Source: Pelargonium cotyledonis
Taxonomy: Eukaryota; Streptophyta; Magnoliopsida; Geraniales; Geraniaceae
Direction: 5' to 3'
DNA: 25,229 nucleotides
Assembly: GCA_036897625.1 (NCBI GenBank)
Contig: JAYMTA010000687.1
Coordinates: 1-25,229 of the forward strand
Shown here one piece after another: positions 10,811-20,768 of this stretch. Below the pieces are notes generated by a model. It worked only from the letters and a program-made list of their open reading frames with translations, made no database searches and was not told where the DNA came from. Each line of letters starts with the position of its first letter. Position 1 is the first letter of the stretch. The position numbers and the translations under genes are program-made.

Positions 10811-11734
10811 TCGTCAGTTGTACTGTATACTTACGTACGTGCAATGTTTACATGTATTGTCGAAAAATAGTGCTGGATACTAAAAGTATGTACCTAAAAA
10901 GTGTTAGATACTGAAAGTATATAACTATCTACTTTCATTTGGATGGTTGATAAATGTGAGACCAACAGTTTCCTTTAATTTTAGAATACTATGTTAAAAT
11001 ATAGTTGGCATGTGAAATGAATACTCATAAACACTTAACATGTTCTGTTTTGGAGAGTGACACTTGCTAGCTATGAATAATATTTTAAATACAATTTTGC
11101 TTTCAAATATTTTGAAACTTACTCTTACCCATAAACCGGCATGAATTTAATCTAACTTAACTTGAGTTCTTGAGTTTGAGGTTTGGGAATACACCATATC
11201 AAAACATAGCAGAAAGAGTTGATGCCCTAATTATCAAATCGGCAGAATAATTTCGCCACTTATTGTGGTTGCAATTGTCAAAATAGACATGTTGAGCATA
11301 AACAAAATAAAAATTAGCTTGGCCTAAGACTTCTTAAAATAATGATCTATTTGGATCTTGCGGATTTATCTACTTATTTGTTTTGTCTTTTTACACTGAA
11401 AAGATCACTCGTACACTTTATTTATTATATTAGATATGATATATTGTAATCCATTCGTTCCAAATTAAGTATTATCGACATGGTCAACAAGGGCATTTTA
11501 ACAAGACAAAAGGTTTTATCAACAACCAATATTCATATTGGTCAACAATAATACAACATTGTCAACCTAAACTTAGAAAGAAGGAACAAATTGACTATTT
11601 CTTGTGTTTCATCCTTTTGGTGCTGATGGAGTTGCAATGTTGGTATTCTTGTCTACATTTTCATGAAAAAAGAGCCTTGTGGATTGTCTATACTTCTTAT
11701 GTGGTTGGATAAAAGTATGGACGACAATTTGGGT

Positions 11735-12140
11735 CATGAGTGACACGAATACAACACAAATTTAAATAGATTGAATTAGCATAATTCGATTTATGTTGAC
11801 AAAATCAACTTGTTTAATAATCAATTTATGTTCGTGTCGAACGTAGTCAATTAAACAGATTGTAAATGAAATGTGTAACATAATTATTATTAACCTACCC
11901 AATTGAGGTTAAAAATGTAAAAATATCAAACATATTATGTATATTAAAAGAAAGACTCATATAAGTCAAACAAATCAAATGTATAGTGCATCAAAAAAAA
12001 AAAAATCAAATGTATAGTATCGTGTCAATTCAATATCAAAACATGACGGGTCGTATAAAATTTTGAACCAAATTACTTACATTACGTGTTAAATCATGTC
12101 AAACGGCTGATAAACAGACCATATCCATGTCGTTCGAGAA
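11735..12140. repeat. Possible dispersed repeat of the 'cgtgtc' family
   Basis: It contains GGGTCATGAGTGACACGAAT, ACAACACAAATTTAAATAG, TTATGTTCGTGTCGAAC, AACATGACGGGTCGTAT and GTGTTAAATCATGTCAAAC. These are arranged like the segments at 15385-15560 and 16700-16930. Ends are not defined; it may be two fragments split by the poly-A near 11990-12005. Confidence 0.4.
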
Positions 12141-12907
12141 TACAAATACGTTAAAACTTAGATCGAAAGAAATCTGCCGCCTATTAAAACCTTTTTTGAA
12201 TAAAACTCACTACTAGACCGACATACTTAACTACACTTACACTTGGGACATTGAAGCAATTAATTCACCAAGGAGTTGGAAGATGGACAGCCATTAATTC
12301 AAACCCACTTTACTTATCCAAACTTAAACAATCACACAAAATTTCAAATCAAATTGGTCCACCAAAACCAGAAATTTACCACTCCTAGAAACAAACACTT
12401 AACAGCAGCAAAATCAACATCAAAATTAAAAAGCCCCTAAATACATGCCTACCAGAATTTTCCCGCCATAAATAACCACACCACCCATTTGTTTCACCAT
12501 CAATCAATTTCATTAAAAATTTCAAAGTTTCCAACAATGGGGACACACACAAAATTGAAGTGTACGATCTATGCACAGTTGCAGAGATGGCCATTAATGC
12601 CAGCCTCCAACTCTGCTGGCTCTTTCTTCTTCTTCATCATCTGCTTCCACAGAACACAACATTTATTGCTCTTATGGGTCACATCATCATCATCATCATA
12701 AAATGTTTCTTCTAATTATTCACATTCACATGTTGGTTGAAGCATCTTTATTGCTCTTTGCCACTTCTTTATTAGCTTCCCAATTCTTTCTCTATTATCC
12801 ATTTCTTGTTGTTTCTTGAATCTTGGAGCTCACTCTCAACCTCTCAAAGGTGTGTTTTCTTCTCCTTCTCCTTGTGTTTCTCTCTTATAGTTGTCTAACT
12901 CAGGTTT

Positions 12908-12941
12908 CGGGTTCGAGTCTAGAAGACATTACTCGAACCCG
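12908..12941. repeat. Perfect 11-bp inverted repeat with a 12-base loop
   Basis: CGGGTTCGAGT at 12908-12918 is matched exactly by ACTCGAACCCG at 12931-12941. It lies in the NPF leader intron just left of the TIR element, and its CGGGTTCGAG wording resembles that family, so it may be a small piece of the same repeat. Confidence 0.6.
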
Positions 12942-12958
12942 ACTAACAAGAGTTCCAA

Positions 12959-13358
12959 CTTAGAGTTGGCAATTTGGATCCGAACTCGTTGACACCCGAA
13001 ACCCAACCCACGATTTTGCTGGTTCAGGTCACACCAATAGACTTGTCATTTTCTCGAGTCGAGTTGGATAGAGCAAACCTGAACCGAAATCGCACATTTT
13101 ATACTAAAAACTCAAAACATACAACTCCTACGAGTCAGATTCAAGTTAAGTCTTTTCTACCCGGCTCAACCTGATCGGGTTTATGACTATTTTATGCATT
13201 CTGAAATCCAAACCCAAAAATATACGGGTTGGGTTTCGAGTACAAGTTGTCAGCTCTACTATCCAACCTGATTGAGTCTATGATTAATGAATCTATTTTA
13301 TGCATTTTGAACCAGAAGAAATAGGGTCGGGTTTCGGGTCCAGACTGCCAACTCTAAT
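12959..13358. mobile_element. TIR element (~400 bp) in the NPF leader intron
   Basis: The left end TAGAGTTGGCAATTTGGATC is mirrored by the right end, whose reverse complement reads TAGAGTTGGCAGTCTGGACC. About 20 of 24 terminal bases agree. The interior has repeated GGGTTTCGAGT/GGGTTTCGGGT and ATTTTATGCATT phrases but no coding capacity. It is probably a MITE, related to the element at 3338-3620. The frame 12974-13174 is inside it and is not a gene. Confidence 0.7.
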
Positions 13359-13422
13359 TTCTCTATCTGCTTCACACATAATTTTCATCAAATCTTGTTT
13401 TTTTGTTTTCTAGTTCTTAGAG

Positions 13423-16400
13423 ATGGGTACAAGAGAGATCAAGTCACCTGATGGCTTGCCGGAGACACCAGCAAGTTTTGGTGGAAACTCGGAGTCGGTA
13501 AGGAGAAAGAAGCTTGGGGCCTACTTCATTGAATCTGACTGTAGGAGGACTCCATTGGGTCGGGGTTACACCGGAGGGACTATGCCGGTTAATATTCGTG
13601 GCAAGCCGATCACTGATCTGTCCAAAACCGGCGGTTGGGTTGCTGCTTTCTTCATTTTTGGTAAGCAAGATCTAGTAATGAATCAAAATGTACAAATCAA
13701 TGTGTGTTAGTGTGTGTGTTTGGTAGCTGAAAACTAATATGAAGTTGTGTGCATCTCTGAAGTCTAAATTATCATTTATGAACATGCGATCTCAAAGTCA
13801 TGAGACAACAATCTAGTTATGTCACAATGCCCAAATCAACATGTGTTTGTGTTTGGTAGGTGAGAAGCTAGTCAAGATCTCGTGTATGTATAATTGTTTA
13901 CGCTGTGCGTGTGGCGGCTCAGTGCATGAGGCTCTCTCTACTGTGAGGTCATAGAACTGTTTTGCACAAGGATCTCACTGCTTATGAAGATCTTTATATG
14001 CTTATGTAAACTAATAAGGAGTTGTGAATGTGCATGTGGCAGTCCCGTGCACGAGACTCTCACTACTGTGAGATCTGAGAATGGTCATTTATGCACACGA
14101 CGTTTTCCCCTAAATTGAACCCATGACCTCAAAGTCATTAGACATCAATCTCACGTGTTTGTGTGTGCGCTTGCAGGAAATGAAATGGCAGAACGAATGG
14201 CGTATTTTGGACTATCAGTAAACATGGTGGCATTTATGTTCTATGTGATGCATAGACCTTTCAGTAGTTCATCCAATGCTGTAAACAATTTCCTAGGGAT
14301 ATCACAAGCATCTTCAGTCCTAGGCGGGTTCCTAGCCGATGCATATCTTGGTCGGTACTGGACGATAGCAATTTTCACAACTATCTATCTTGCAGTAAGT
14401 TCTTTATATATGCTCTATAATTCGGTTAACGAATGAAAAACTATCAAAATATTCCAACAACTACCGACGAGTTGGATCATAAACTAATTTTATGCCAAAA
14501 AAAGTCGTTCAACTATTGAAAATCAATATCATGGTCAGTACTGCCACGTTAGCAAAGCTGGCTGAAAAACTAACAAAAGTTATTGTCAGTATTCAATAGT
14601 TTGAGGACCATTTTGGCAAAAAATTAGTTAAAAAACCATTTTAATAGTTTTTCTCGCAAAGAAAACTAGTTTTGTCAATATAACTGTAAATTGCCATGTA
14701 CGAGAACTGACCTTTTCCTTCTCGTATCTTGGAGGGTTTGACAGGAATAACGCTGTGCGCAACAATGAGCCATTTGGTGCCGAACCAAGAAAATTGTGAT
14801 CAGCTAACACTTCTACTTGGCAATTGTGAGCCTGCAAAGCCCTGGCAAATGCTTTACCTCTATGGGGTTCTTTATTTGACCGCATTTGGAGCTGCCGGGA
14901 TAAGGCCTTGCGTTTCTTCTTTCGGAGCTGATCAGTTTGATGAGAGGAGTAAAGATTACAAAACCCACTTGGACAGGTTCTTCAACTTCTTCTATCTCTC
15001 GGTCACCATTGGAGCAATAGTGGCCTTCACAGCAGTAGTGTACATCCAAATCAAGCATGGTTGGGGATCGGCTTTTGGGTCATTGGCAATAGCTATGGGG
15101 ATATCGAACCTGGCATTCTTTGTTGGTACTCCTTTGTACCGGCACAGGTTGCCAGGAGGTAGCCCATTGACCCGAGTTGCTCAGGTCATCGTGGCTGCTT
15201 TCAAGAAGAGAAATGCTTCTTTTGCTAGTAGTGAATTCATAGGCCTCTATGAGGTTCCCGGCAAAGAATCTGCTGTCAAGGGTAGCCGAAAGATTCCTCA
15301 CACTGACGATTTCAGGTATGTAAGCTCCTCTTCTTTAACAATTTGATTTCCGGAAGAAAAAGACTAACTACATAATAAGTGCACAGTTATTTTGATCTGA
15401 CCCATTCTTTTAAACGTGTCGGGTCATGTAATTTTGATTCCGGTTATTTAAACATTTTAAGCATGCCATGTTGTGTTCCATATGATAATGGGGTTGTATT
15501 ATTTATAAGAATACTCAATTTTCAACACAACACGAGCACAACCCATGAATACGGAATAGCCACCCCTACCTATGTGTTTTCCTGATGAACTGACCTTTCG
15601 GATGATTTTCTGCAGATGTTTGGACAAAGCGGCTCTGCAGCTGAAGGAGGATGGCGTGGATCCAAGTCCCTGGAGGCTTTGCACAGTGACTCAAGTCGAG
15701 GAAGTGAAGATCCTCGTGAAACTCATCCCAGTAACAGCTTGCACAATCATGTTAAACCTAATCTTGACTGAGTTTTTAACACTCTCAGTACAGCAAGCGT
15801 ATACGCTAAACACCCACATGGGTCATCTCAAGCTTCCCGTGACATGCATGCCAGTTTTCCCTGGCCTCAGTATATTTCTTCTGCTTTCTCTCTACTACTC
15901 CATTTTTGTCCCTCTCTTCCGGCGCATCACAGGTCACCCACGCGGCGCTTCCCAGCTCCAAAGGGTAGGCATTGGTCTTGCAGTTTCAATCCTATCTGTT
16001 GCGTGCGCTGCAATCTTCGAGAGGTACCGCAGAAACTATGCAATAAACAATGGATACGAAGCTAGCTTCTTGACAGCAATGTCTAACCTGAGCGCATACT
16101 GGTTGTTGATTCAGTATTGCCTCATTGGCATTGCTGAAGTTTTCTGCATAGTCGGGTTACTGGAATTCCTCTACGAGGAAGCCCCTGATGCCATGAGAAG
16201 TGTAGGCTCTGCCTACGCTGCTCTAGCCGGAGGTTTAGGCTGCTTTGCAGCTTCAATACTGAACAACATAGTGAAAGCAGTCACAGGAAATGAAAATCAA
16301 AGACGACCATCGTGGCTATCTCAAAATATAAATACGGGGAGATTCGATTACCTCTACTGGTTGCTCACAGTTTTGAGCGTCATAAATTTCTGCGCCTTCG

Positions 16401-16510
16401 TGTATTCTGCGAAAAGATACAAGTATAGGGGAGAGCAGAAGTTTGCAATAGAGGAAAAGATCACAACCAATAAACAAAACGGAACAACACCACAGGTGCT
16501 AGCTAGCTAA
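13423..16510 (+). CDS. NPF6.1: NRT1/PTR family transporter, NPF6.1-like
   Basis: A proton-coupled membrane transporter of the plant NPF family, whose members carry nitrate, peptides, hormones or other metabolites; the substrate cannot be read from sequence. Exons are 13423-13660, 14177-14394, 14735-15315 and 15616-16510 (stop TAA), all GT..AG and in frame, giving 643 residues, slightly longer than my recollection of Arabidopsis NPF6.1 (about 624). The soluble N-terminus has the RGYTGGTMPVNIRGKPI stretch shared with At5g13400. Next come GNEMAERMAYFG, which holds the NPF proton-coupling ExxER motif (residues 82-86), LGGFLADAYLGRYWTIAIF, and the PTR signature FGADQFDE (215-222). A long charged central loop (about 320-370) and a hydrophobic second half follow, consistent with 12 membrane helices. 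Thr142 in GRYWTIAI aligns with Thr101 of NRT1.1. The ATG is the first in frame after the leader acceptor. Confidence 0.95.
13780..14156 (-). mobile_element. Antisense Au-like SINE copy and fragments in NPF intron 1
   Basis: A near-complete antisense SINE spans about 14036-14156. Reading the + strand it runs GGCAGTCCCGTGCACGAGAC, CTCTCACTACTGTGAGATCT, GGTCATTTATGCACACGACG, then TTGAACCCATGACCTCAAAG and TCATTAGACATCAATCTCAC, the reverse of an Au-type element with its B-box as GGGTTCAA. Two further fragments precede it: the 5' part (GATCTCAAAGTCATGAGACA, ACAATC) near 13790-13815, and a 3' part (GGCGGCTCAGTGCATGAGGC, TCTCTCTACTGTGAGGTC) near 13912-13950. Together they make up most of the 516-bp intron. 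Confidence 0.6.
14435..14653. mobile_element. MITE-like element in NPF intron 2
   Basis: The left end GAAAAACTATCAAAATATTC is mirrored by the right end; reverse-complemented it reads GAAAAACTATTAAAATGGTT. Internal GAGGACCATTTTGGCAAAAA and a GCCACGTTAGC phrase recall the longer element at 2203-2630, so the two are probably related. It fills most of the 340-bp intron, and there is no coding capacity. Confidence 0.6.
15385..15565. repeat. Dispersed 'cgtgtc' repeat in NPF intron 3
   Basis: It contains TTTTGATCTGACCCATTC, AACGTGTCGGGTCATGTAAT, CACAACACGAGCACAACCCA and ends near AGCCACCCCTACC. This vocabulary is shared with segments at 10570, 11735 and 16700. It makes up over half of the 300-bp intron. 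The element class is not clear. Confidence 0.45.
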
Positions 16511-17180
16511 AGAGGAAGTTAATAGTTAAGAAGTTCAGATTATTATTTGAAGAAGGTATTTAATTGATCTAAGGCAGGAATGACAGTTTTCTGTATGCCA
16601 AAGTGTTGGTTTCATATTCACATAATTGTTCGAAGAAGAAAAAAAAACTTCAACAATCCAACCAACATGTAGTAATTTCACCCTCAAAACCTCTAGTTGT
16701 GATATTTAATCGTGTTGGGGAGTGTTGCACCAAATGCGTGGGTCTTGTCGAGCAGAATGTGTTAGGTCATGTCATGTCAACTTGACCCATTAAGTTCAAC
16801 TTGTGAAACGTGCCTTGTTCGTAATATGTGTTCCTAAACTTGCCGTGTTTGTGTTGGCTCATATAGCACATAGTCAACCTTCAACGTGACACGAACACAA
16901 GACACACGCACAAATCGCTAGCTCTGGTCACAAGTTGAAATTCCTTCTCAAGCTTCTAGAATCGCAAAAATGTCAATAACACCAAACAAACACCAACTGA
17001 ACATTTAACTCTCATACCTTAAAAGAAGGAGCAATATCAATATGCCAACCAGAAACACAAGTAATCACTGAAGGAGGAAAATTTTAATGATGATTTTGAC
17101 AGGTGAACTATAAACCATACAATCTTAAACTAATAGTAATGATTAAGATGATTTAGCCATGTCTTTGATTAAGATGATAA
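16511..17180. other. NPF 3' flank with a dispersed repeat (about 16700-16930)
   Basis: The NPF 3' UTR should occupy the left part; no canonical AATAAA was found close to the stop. From about 16700 to 16930 there is CGTGTTGGGGAGTG, AGGTCATGTCATGTCAACTT, CGTGACACGAACACAAGACA and GCTAGCTCTGG, the same dispersed-repeat wording as at 11735 and 15385. The rest is AT-rich with no gene seen. Confidence 0.45.
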
Positions 17181-17184
17181 TGAT

Positions 17185-18117
17185 CAAATTGAGTTTCACT
17201 TTCACCGTTATGGATGCTCTTAGTATATATTGTATCCCAAATAGATCTCCACATACCACATGATAGTATACTGAACAACAAAAATCAAAAACTAAGATGA
17301 CACAAAATAGATATTAAGGAGCCAGTCAGTCCCTCCCTTCTTTTTTCTCTTCTTGACAAATGAGAAAATGACACATATTATTGTAAAAAAGAAGAAGAGA
17401 ATATGGTTGGTAATGTGACAGTTCAATATTCTCGGTAAGGCTCATTGCCGCATAAGATAATTTCGAAGAGAACCTTTGCTTATGTGACCGATGAAAAAGT
17501 GTATACGTGACATTTAGACACGCTATTGAGTTTCACCATTATGAATGCTCTTAGTATAAAAACATACTAAGATCTGGAACATTACACATGAGAAAATTGA
17601 TCTCCAATTACACACAGGACATGGTGACGATACTGAACAACAAAAATCACAAAATATACATTAAGGAGACAAAATTGAAACACAGATTGAATCAGAAACC
17701 AGTTTGGCACAAAATGGAAAGTAAGATCACCATTTCAGCACACAATGCTACAGAAAACTTGATGCAGAAAGATGATACCTCACAGCCGGACAAATCATGA
17801 GATCCGCAGCTAGGTTTTCGCTTTCTCTTACTGCCAAAACCTAAGAACGGCGAAGCTGAGAGAGAAGCAATGTAATAAAGTTTTAGACAATTCGGATCAC
17901 TTTCTTCCAAATTAATAGGTAACAAAACAATCAATCACTTCAATACCACAAAATCGCATACATAACTGTATTAATTATCTGATACAAGAGAGAGAAATGT
18001 GTACCTGTTTGTTTTGGGAGCATGTTGAGGGAGATAGGAGCAGTAAGTGAACGAAATAAGGAGCAAAATTTGCAGGCGAGACCTGGCCGGCGATGAGGTC
18101 ACCGGAGTGGAAGGTAG
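17185..18117 (-). pseudogene. Duplicated gene-start fragment X1
   Basis: This block matches 21695-22615 (X2) along nearly its whole length. On the minus strand it can be read as a gene start. There is leader sequence (CTCCGGTGACCTCATCGCCG), ATG at 18023-18021, a 19-nt coding exon 18023-18005 (MLPKQT), and a ~100-bp GT..AG intron. A second exon, 17903-17779, ends GGCTGTGAG before GTATCATC. The 48-residue product carries a basic KRKRKPSCGS stretch and ends SGCE. I do not recognise the family. No further exons follow; the lower part is MITE-derived sequence shared with X2. The match to X2 stops abruptly at 18117, so the promoter side is missing. It is likely a broken copy of a gene whose full form is elsewhere. 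Confidence 0.5.
17215..17560. repeat. Tandemly repeated MITE-derived ~315-bp unit within X1
   Basis: The phrase GAGTTTCACNTTCACCGTTATGGATGCTC at 17192-17221 recurs as GAGTTTCACCATTATGAATGCTC at 17527-17549. After each comes a similar GATCTCCA...ACTGAACAACAAAAATCA...TATTAAGGAG run. The same two-fold arrangement is found in X2 (about 21713 and 22028), so the tandem duplication came before the X1/X2 duplication. Confidence 0.55.
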
Positions 18118-18516
18118 CATAGGCAGATAGCTCTAATTGGAGAGCCAAGAGGTCTAGAGAGGTGGGCAACCGGACAGGGGGCACCATCCCTCAACACATT
18201 GTGGGAACCGAGTAGGTTGGATCCACCATCCCCCAACACATGGGTGTATATGAACACCCACCAGCAGACAACCCCACTTAGAGGGTCCAGATGAGCATAA
18301 AGTAGAAACAAGACAAGCATGAAAGAAGATTCAACTCGTATCGCATTCCAATGAAACATAAAGTTTGTATATACCAAGTCTCCAAAATTTCCTAAAAAAG
18401 CTACAAGAGAAAAAAGTGCAACTCTAGGACTAGAGCCATGCTACGCTAAGCTATGGTCGAGTGAGATCCCGAATGTCTCGAGGAGGAGGCCTAGAACGAG
18501 AACCCAACTGGATATA
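18118..18516. other. Unassigned segment between X1 and the coiled-coil gene
   Basis: About 400 bases with no supportable gene. It includes two similar phrases, CACCATCCCTCAACACAT (18183) and CACCATCCCCCAACACATGG (18225). It may include the 3' UTR of the coiled-coil gene, which ends at 18517. Open frames on the minus strand here show no recognisable domain. Confidence 0.4.
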
Positions 18517-19770
18517 CTATGACGATCCCTCCAAAGGAACGCCGATGACATAGTCCATCTCCAAAAGCCACTCCTCGTCCTGCTCCAGCTCGGCCTCAGC
18601 AGCCATAAGGTCCTCCAAAGATGTAGTTGGGGTGGTGCACCGTCCAATGACCGGATACTCAATGGTCCTATTGGGAGCAAACATCGGTGCCACCCACGGG
18701 GTTGGCCCCCCGAATCCTCGGCGATCATATTCCCGTGAAGCGGCATACTCGCCTCGGGAGAAAAGACGAAGAGTGTGGAAGCTCCTAAGTCTGGGATGGA
18801 AAGGAGGGGATTTCAAGACCTCCAACGCCTCAGAGGTCGTGAGGTAACCTCCTCCCATCACAGACCTGAGGATCTCATTTCTCCCATGAGCCCTTCCCAT
18901 AGCGAAACACTTTGTCACCTCAGTTTGATACGCCTCTGTCTGGCGAGCCCTAGCGATTAGCTGGGCCGGAGTCTCCACCTCCTGCACCGTCTGGCGGCTC
19001 AAGGCCTCCTTCAACCGAGTCACCTCACCAACCAACTACGACAAATAAAAAGTGTTTAGCAAAAGATGGAGAAATATGGCAGAGTGCATTTGAAATAAAG
19101 AAAGTACCATCTCCTGCTCAGCTAACGTCTCACTCAGAGTCACAGACGTGGTACTCAGCACAGTCTGGAGTCCACTCTTATAGACAGCAGTCTTGTGATG
19201 CCTCCGCTCGTTCTCCCTTATCTTAACTACCAGAATGGTCTTCATCTCCTTCTCAGTTCGCAGCCCTTCCTCCAGTTGGGCAACTATAGCGCTCCTCTGT
19301 CTCTCTATCCTCAACTACTCCTCTAGATGGGCAACTGTAGCACTCTTCTCTCTCTCCACCCTCAACTCTTCCTCCAGTTGGGCAACTCTAGCGCTCCTCT
19401 CTCTCTCCACCCTCAACTCATTTTCCCGCTGAGCAACTCTAGCGCTCCTCTCTCTCTCTACCCTCAGCTCCTCCTGCAGCTGGGTGGAACTAGCCCTCAG
19501 AACCCCGAGCTCAGCATACCTTATTGCCCGCCCATCGCGATACCTGCGTAGCATAGACCGCATATCATCTCTGACTGTGACCATCTGAAGAAAAAAAAAA
19601 TGGCAAAAGCATCAATAACACAACTGAGGCACTAAATACATGCAAACACTAAGTATTGAAAAAAGGAGAATAGAGAAAGTTACCTGAAGGAGAGGGTTAT
19701 CAACATGTCCCGTGGTGCACATCTCATGAAAAGTAGGAGATGGAGGGCAAGTCCCAACAGAAGAGTCCTG
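18517..19770 (-). pseudogene. Decayed coiled-coil protein gene with 17-residue repeats, 5' truncated
   Basis: Three exons can be read. One runs from the junction near 19770 to 19683 (ending HVDNPLLQ, donor GTAACT). The second is 19584-19108 (MVTVRDDMRSMLRRYRDGRA, then coiled-coil repeats, ending AEQEM). The third is 19035-18517 (LVGEVTRLKEALSRQ to VPLEGSS, stop TAG). The introns are GT..AG and in phase. The middle exon has repeats of LRVERERSARVAQLEEE, a charged heptad-like pattern. An in-frame TAG (19317-19315) replaces a glutamate codon in the third repeat; otherwise the frame stays open. The third exon has GRAHGRNEILRSVMGGGYLT and an acidic tail. The 5' part is cut where the transaldolase pseudogene begins. 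I do not recognise the family; a transposon-associated plant repeat protein is possible, but no transposase, reverse transcriptase or integrase motif is seen. Confidence 0.5.
19281..19484. repeat. Four 51-bp tandem repeats coding for coiled-coil units
   Basis: CAACT(A/G/C)TAGC(G/A)CTC begins at 19281, 19332, 19383 and 19434, exactly 51 bases apart, followed by CTCTCTCTCTCCACCCTCA-like sequence. On the minus strand each unit encodes 17 residues. The exact multiple of three keeps the frame, so copy-number change would not shift it. Confidence 0.85.
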
Positions 19771-20399
19771 AGAAATAGGACAAAATTTCAGTAGTAGTGA
19801 CGTTCTCGTTTTCCTCATCACAAAGAGATAATCGAGCTTTGTTGTTTACTACAATCTTGTGGTATCTGGAAGTCGTGCCTTCTTGTATGTTACACACAAT
19901 TGTTCTTGAAGCCAAACCTTTCAACACTTATATATGTAAATATTGAACATAAATGTGCAGAGAACTTGTCTAATTTGAGAAAGATATTGAAAGTGCATGA
20001 TAGGAGCTTGTGGTAAAGGTGCATACTAGGAGCTTGTGGTGAAGAACATTCACGACGCTTCCAAATTGTTTTGAGTCTATGACCAAACAGATGATGGCGA
20101 TAGATATGTTTCTGTTGAAGTTTCTCCCAGGCTCGCTAATGACACTGAAGGGACCATCGACGCTGCAAAATGGCTTCATAAGGTGGTCGATCAATCCAAT
20201 GTGTACTTATTCTTGCCACCGAACCATGCATCCCCTCAATCAAGGAGGTTATTGCACCAGGAATCAGTGTGAACGAGACTGTAAGTTTCATGCACCCTTG
20301 TTTAGCTTATAGCCTTTTGTACTATGGCCACTACTATACAAGTAGGGTGTGAATCCTGATAGCTATTTATTAAGCAGTAGTGATATGGTTGGCAACGGT

Positions 20400-20625
20400 A
20401 AGGTTAGAGTTGGCAATTTGAGTGGTCTTTTTTTTTTTGCCATAAAAAACTAGCATGAACCCTGCTCGTTAAAGCCGTGCAAGTTTCACGTCACCAGTCG
20501 GATTGCATGTTTCACACAGATATGTGTCGGTTGTCCAACCCGATCCACAATTTGACTTGAACCTGCACAGCTGCAGGGCGGTTTTAAGTTCTTAAGGGTT
20601 TGGGTCCAAATTGACAATTGCAGTT
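20400..20625. mobile_element. TIR element copy inside the transaldolase pseudogene
   Basis: It begins GTTAGAGTTGGCAATTTGAG and ends near TTTGGGTCCAAATTGACAAT, the counterpart of 3338-3620. It was carried along with the duplicated segment rather than inserted independently, since flanking intron sequence matches on both sides. Confidence 0.6.
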
Positions 20626-20629
20626 TGTA

Positions 20630-20768
20630 GGTAAGTTTGTTGGCTTGCAACCTTGAGGTTATGGGTTCTAGTCATGAAACAACCTCTCTGCAAAAGTTGG
20701 GATTGTGTATTAAAACAACCCTCTCCATATCCTGAAATGGTGTGAGCCTCGTGAACTGGGCATGATAA
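20630..20768 (+). mobile_element. Au-like SINE copy inside the transaldolase pseudogene
   Basis: It reads GGCTTGCAACCTTGAGGTTA, TGGGTTCTAGTC, ATGAAACAACCTCTCTGCAA, AACCCTCTCCATATCCTG and GTGAGCCTCGTGAACTGGGC. This is the counterpart of 3630-3770 and appears nearer the family pattern than the copy in the functional gene. Confidence 0.65.

Larger units (their letters stand above)
9661..12750. other. Gene-free interval between divergent CYP51 and NPF genes
   Basis: I find no supportable gene in about 3 kb. It holds the two promoters at its edges, a TGGGCY cluster (10392-10568), and stretches rich in CGTGTCGGGTC / GACACGAACAC phrases (about 10570-10810 and 11730-12140) that look like old dispersed repeats. 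It also has small direct repeats (AATCAAATGTATAGT twice around 11967-12018). A small GTAAATAC...GTATTTAC hairpin lies near 9750-9780. Short open frames here have no domain or codon pattern I can support. Confidence 0.5.
12750..13422 (+). other. NPF 5' leader with a leader intron
   Basis: CTCTCAACCTCTCAAAG followed by GTGTGTTTTC is a plausible donor at 12850, and TTGTTTTCTAG ends at 13413, nine bases before the ATG at 13423. This suggests a 564-bp leader intron, most of it the TIR element at 12959-13358. The 5' limit of the leader exon is uncertain. The leader is rich in CT and TTCTTCTTC stretches, common in plant 5' UTRs. Confidence 0.5.

Noticed and set aside
10005..10914. Short frames between CYP51 and the NPF gene
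   Set aside because: All are under 90 residues, overlap on both strands, and lack recognisable motifs or splice partners.
18632..18960. Plus-strand frames over 18632-18960
   Set aside because: They lie opposite the third exon of the coiled-coil gene, which has better codon structure and proper splice sites.
19281..19484. The regular 51-bp repeats as a CRISPR array
   Set aside because: There are no unique spacers between the units; they are contiguous coding repeats of a coiled coil in a plant genome.
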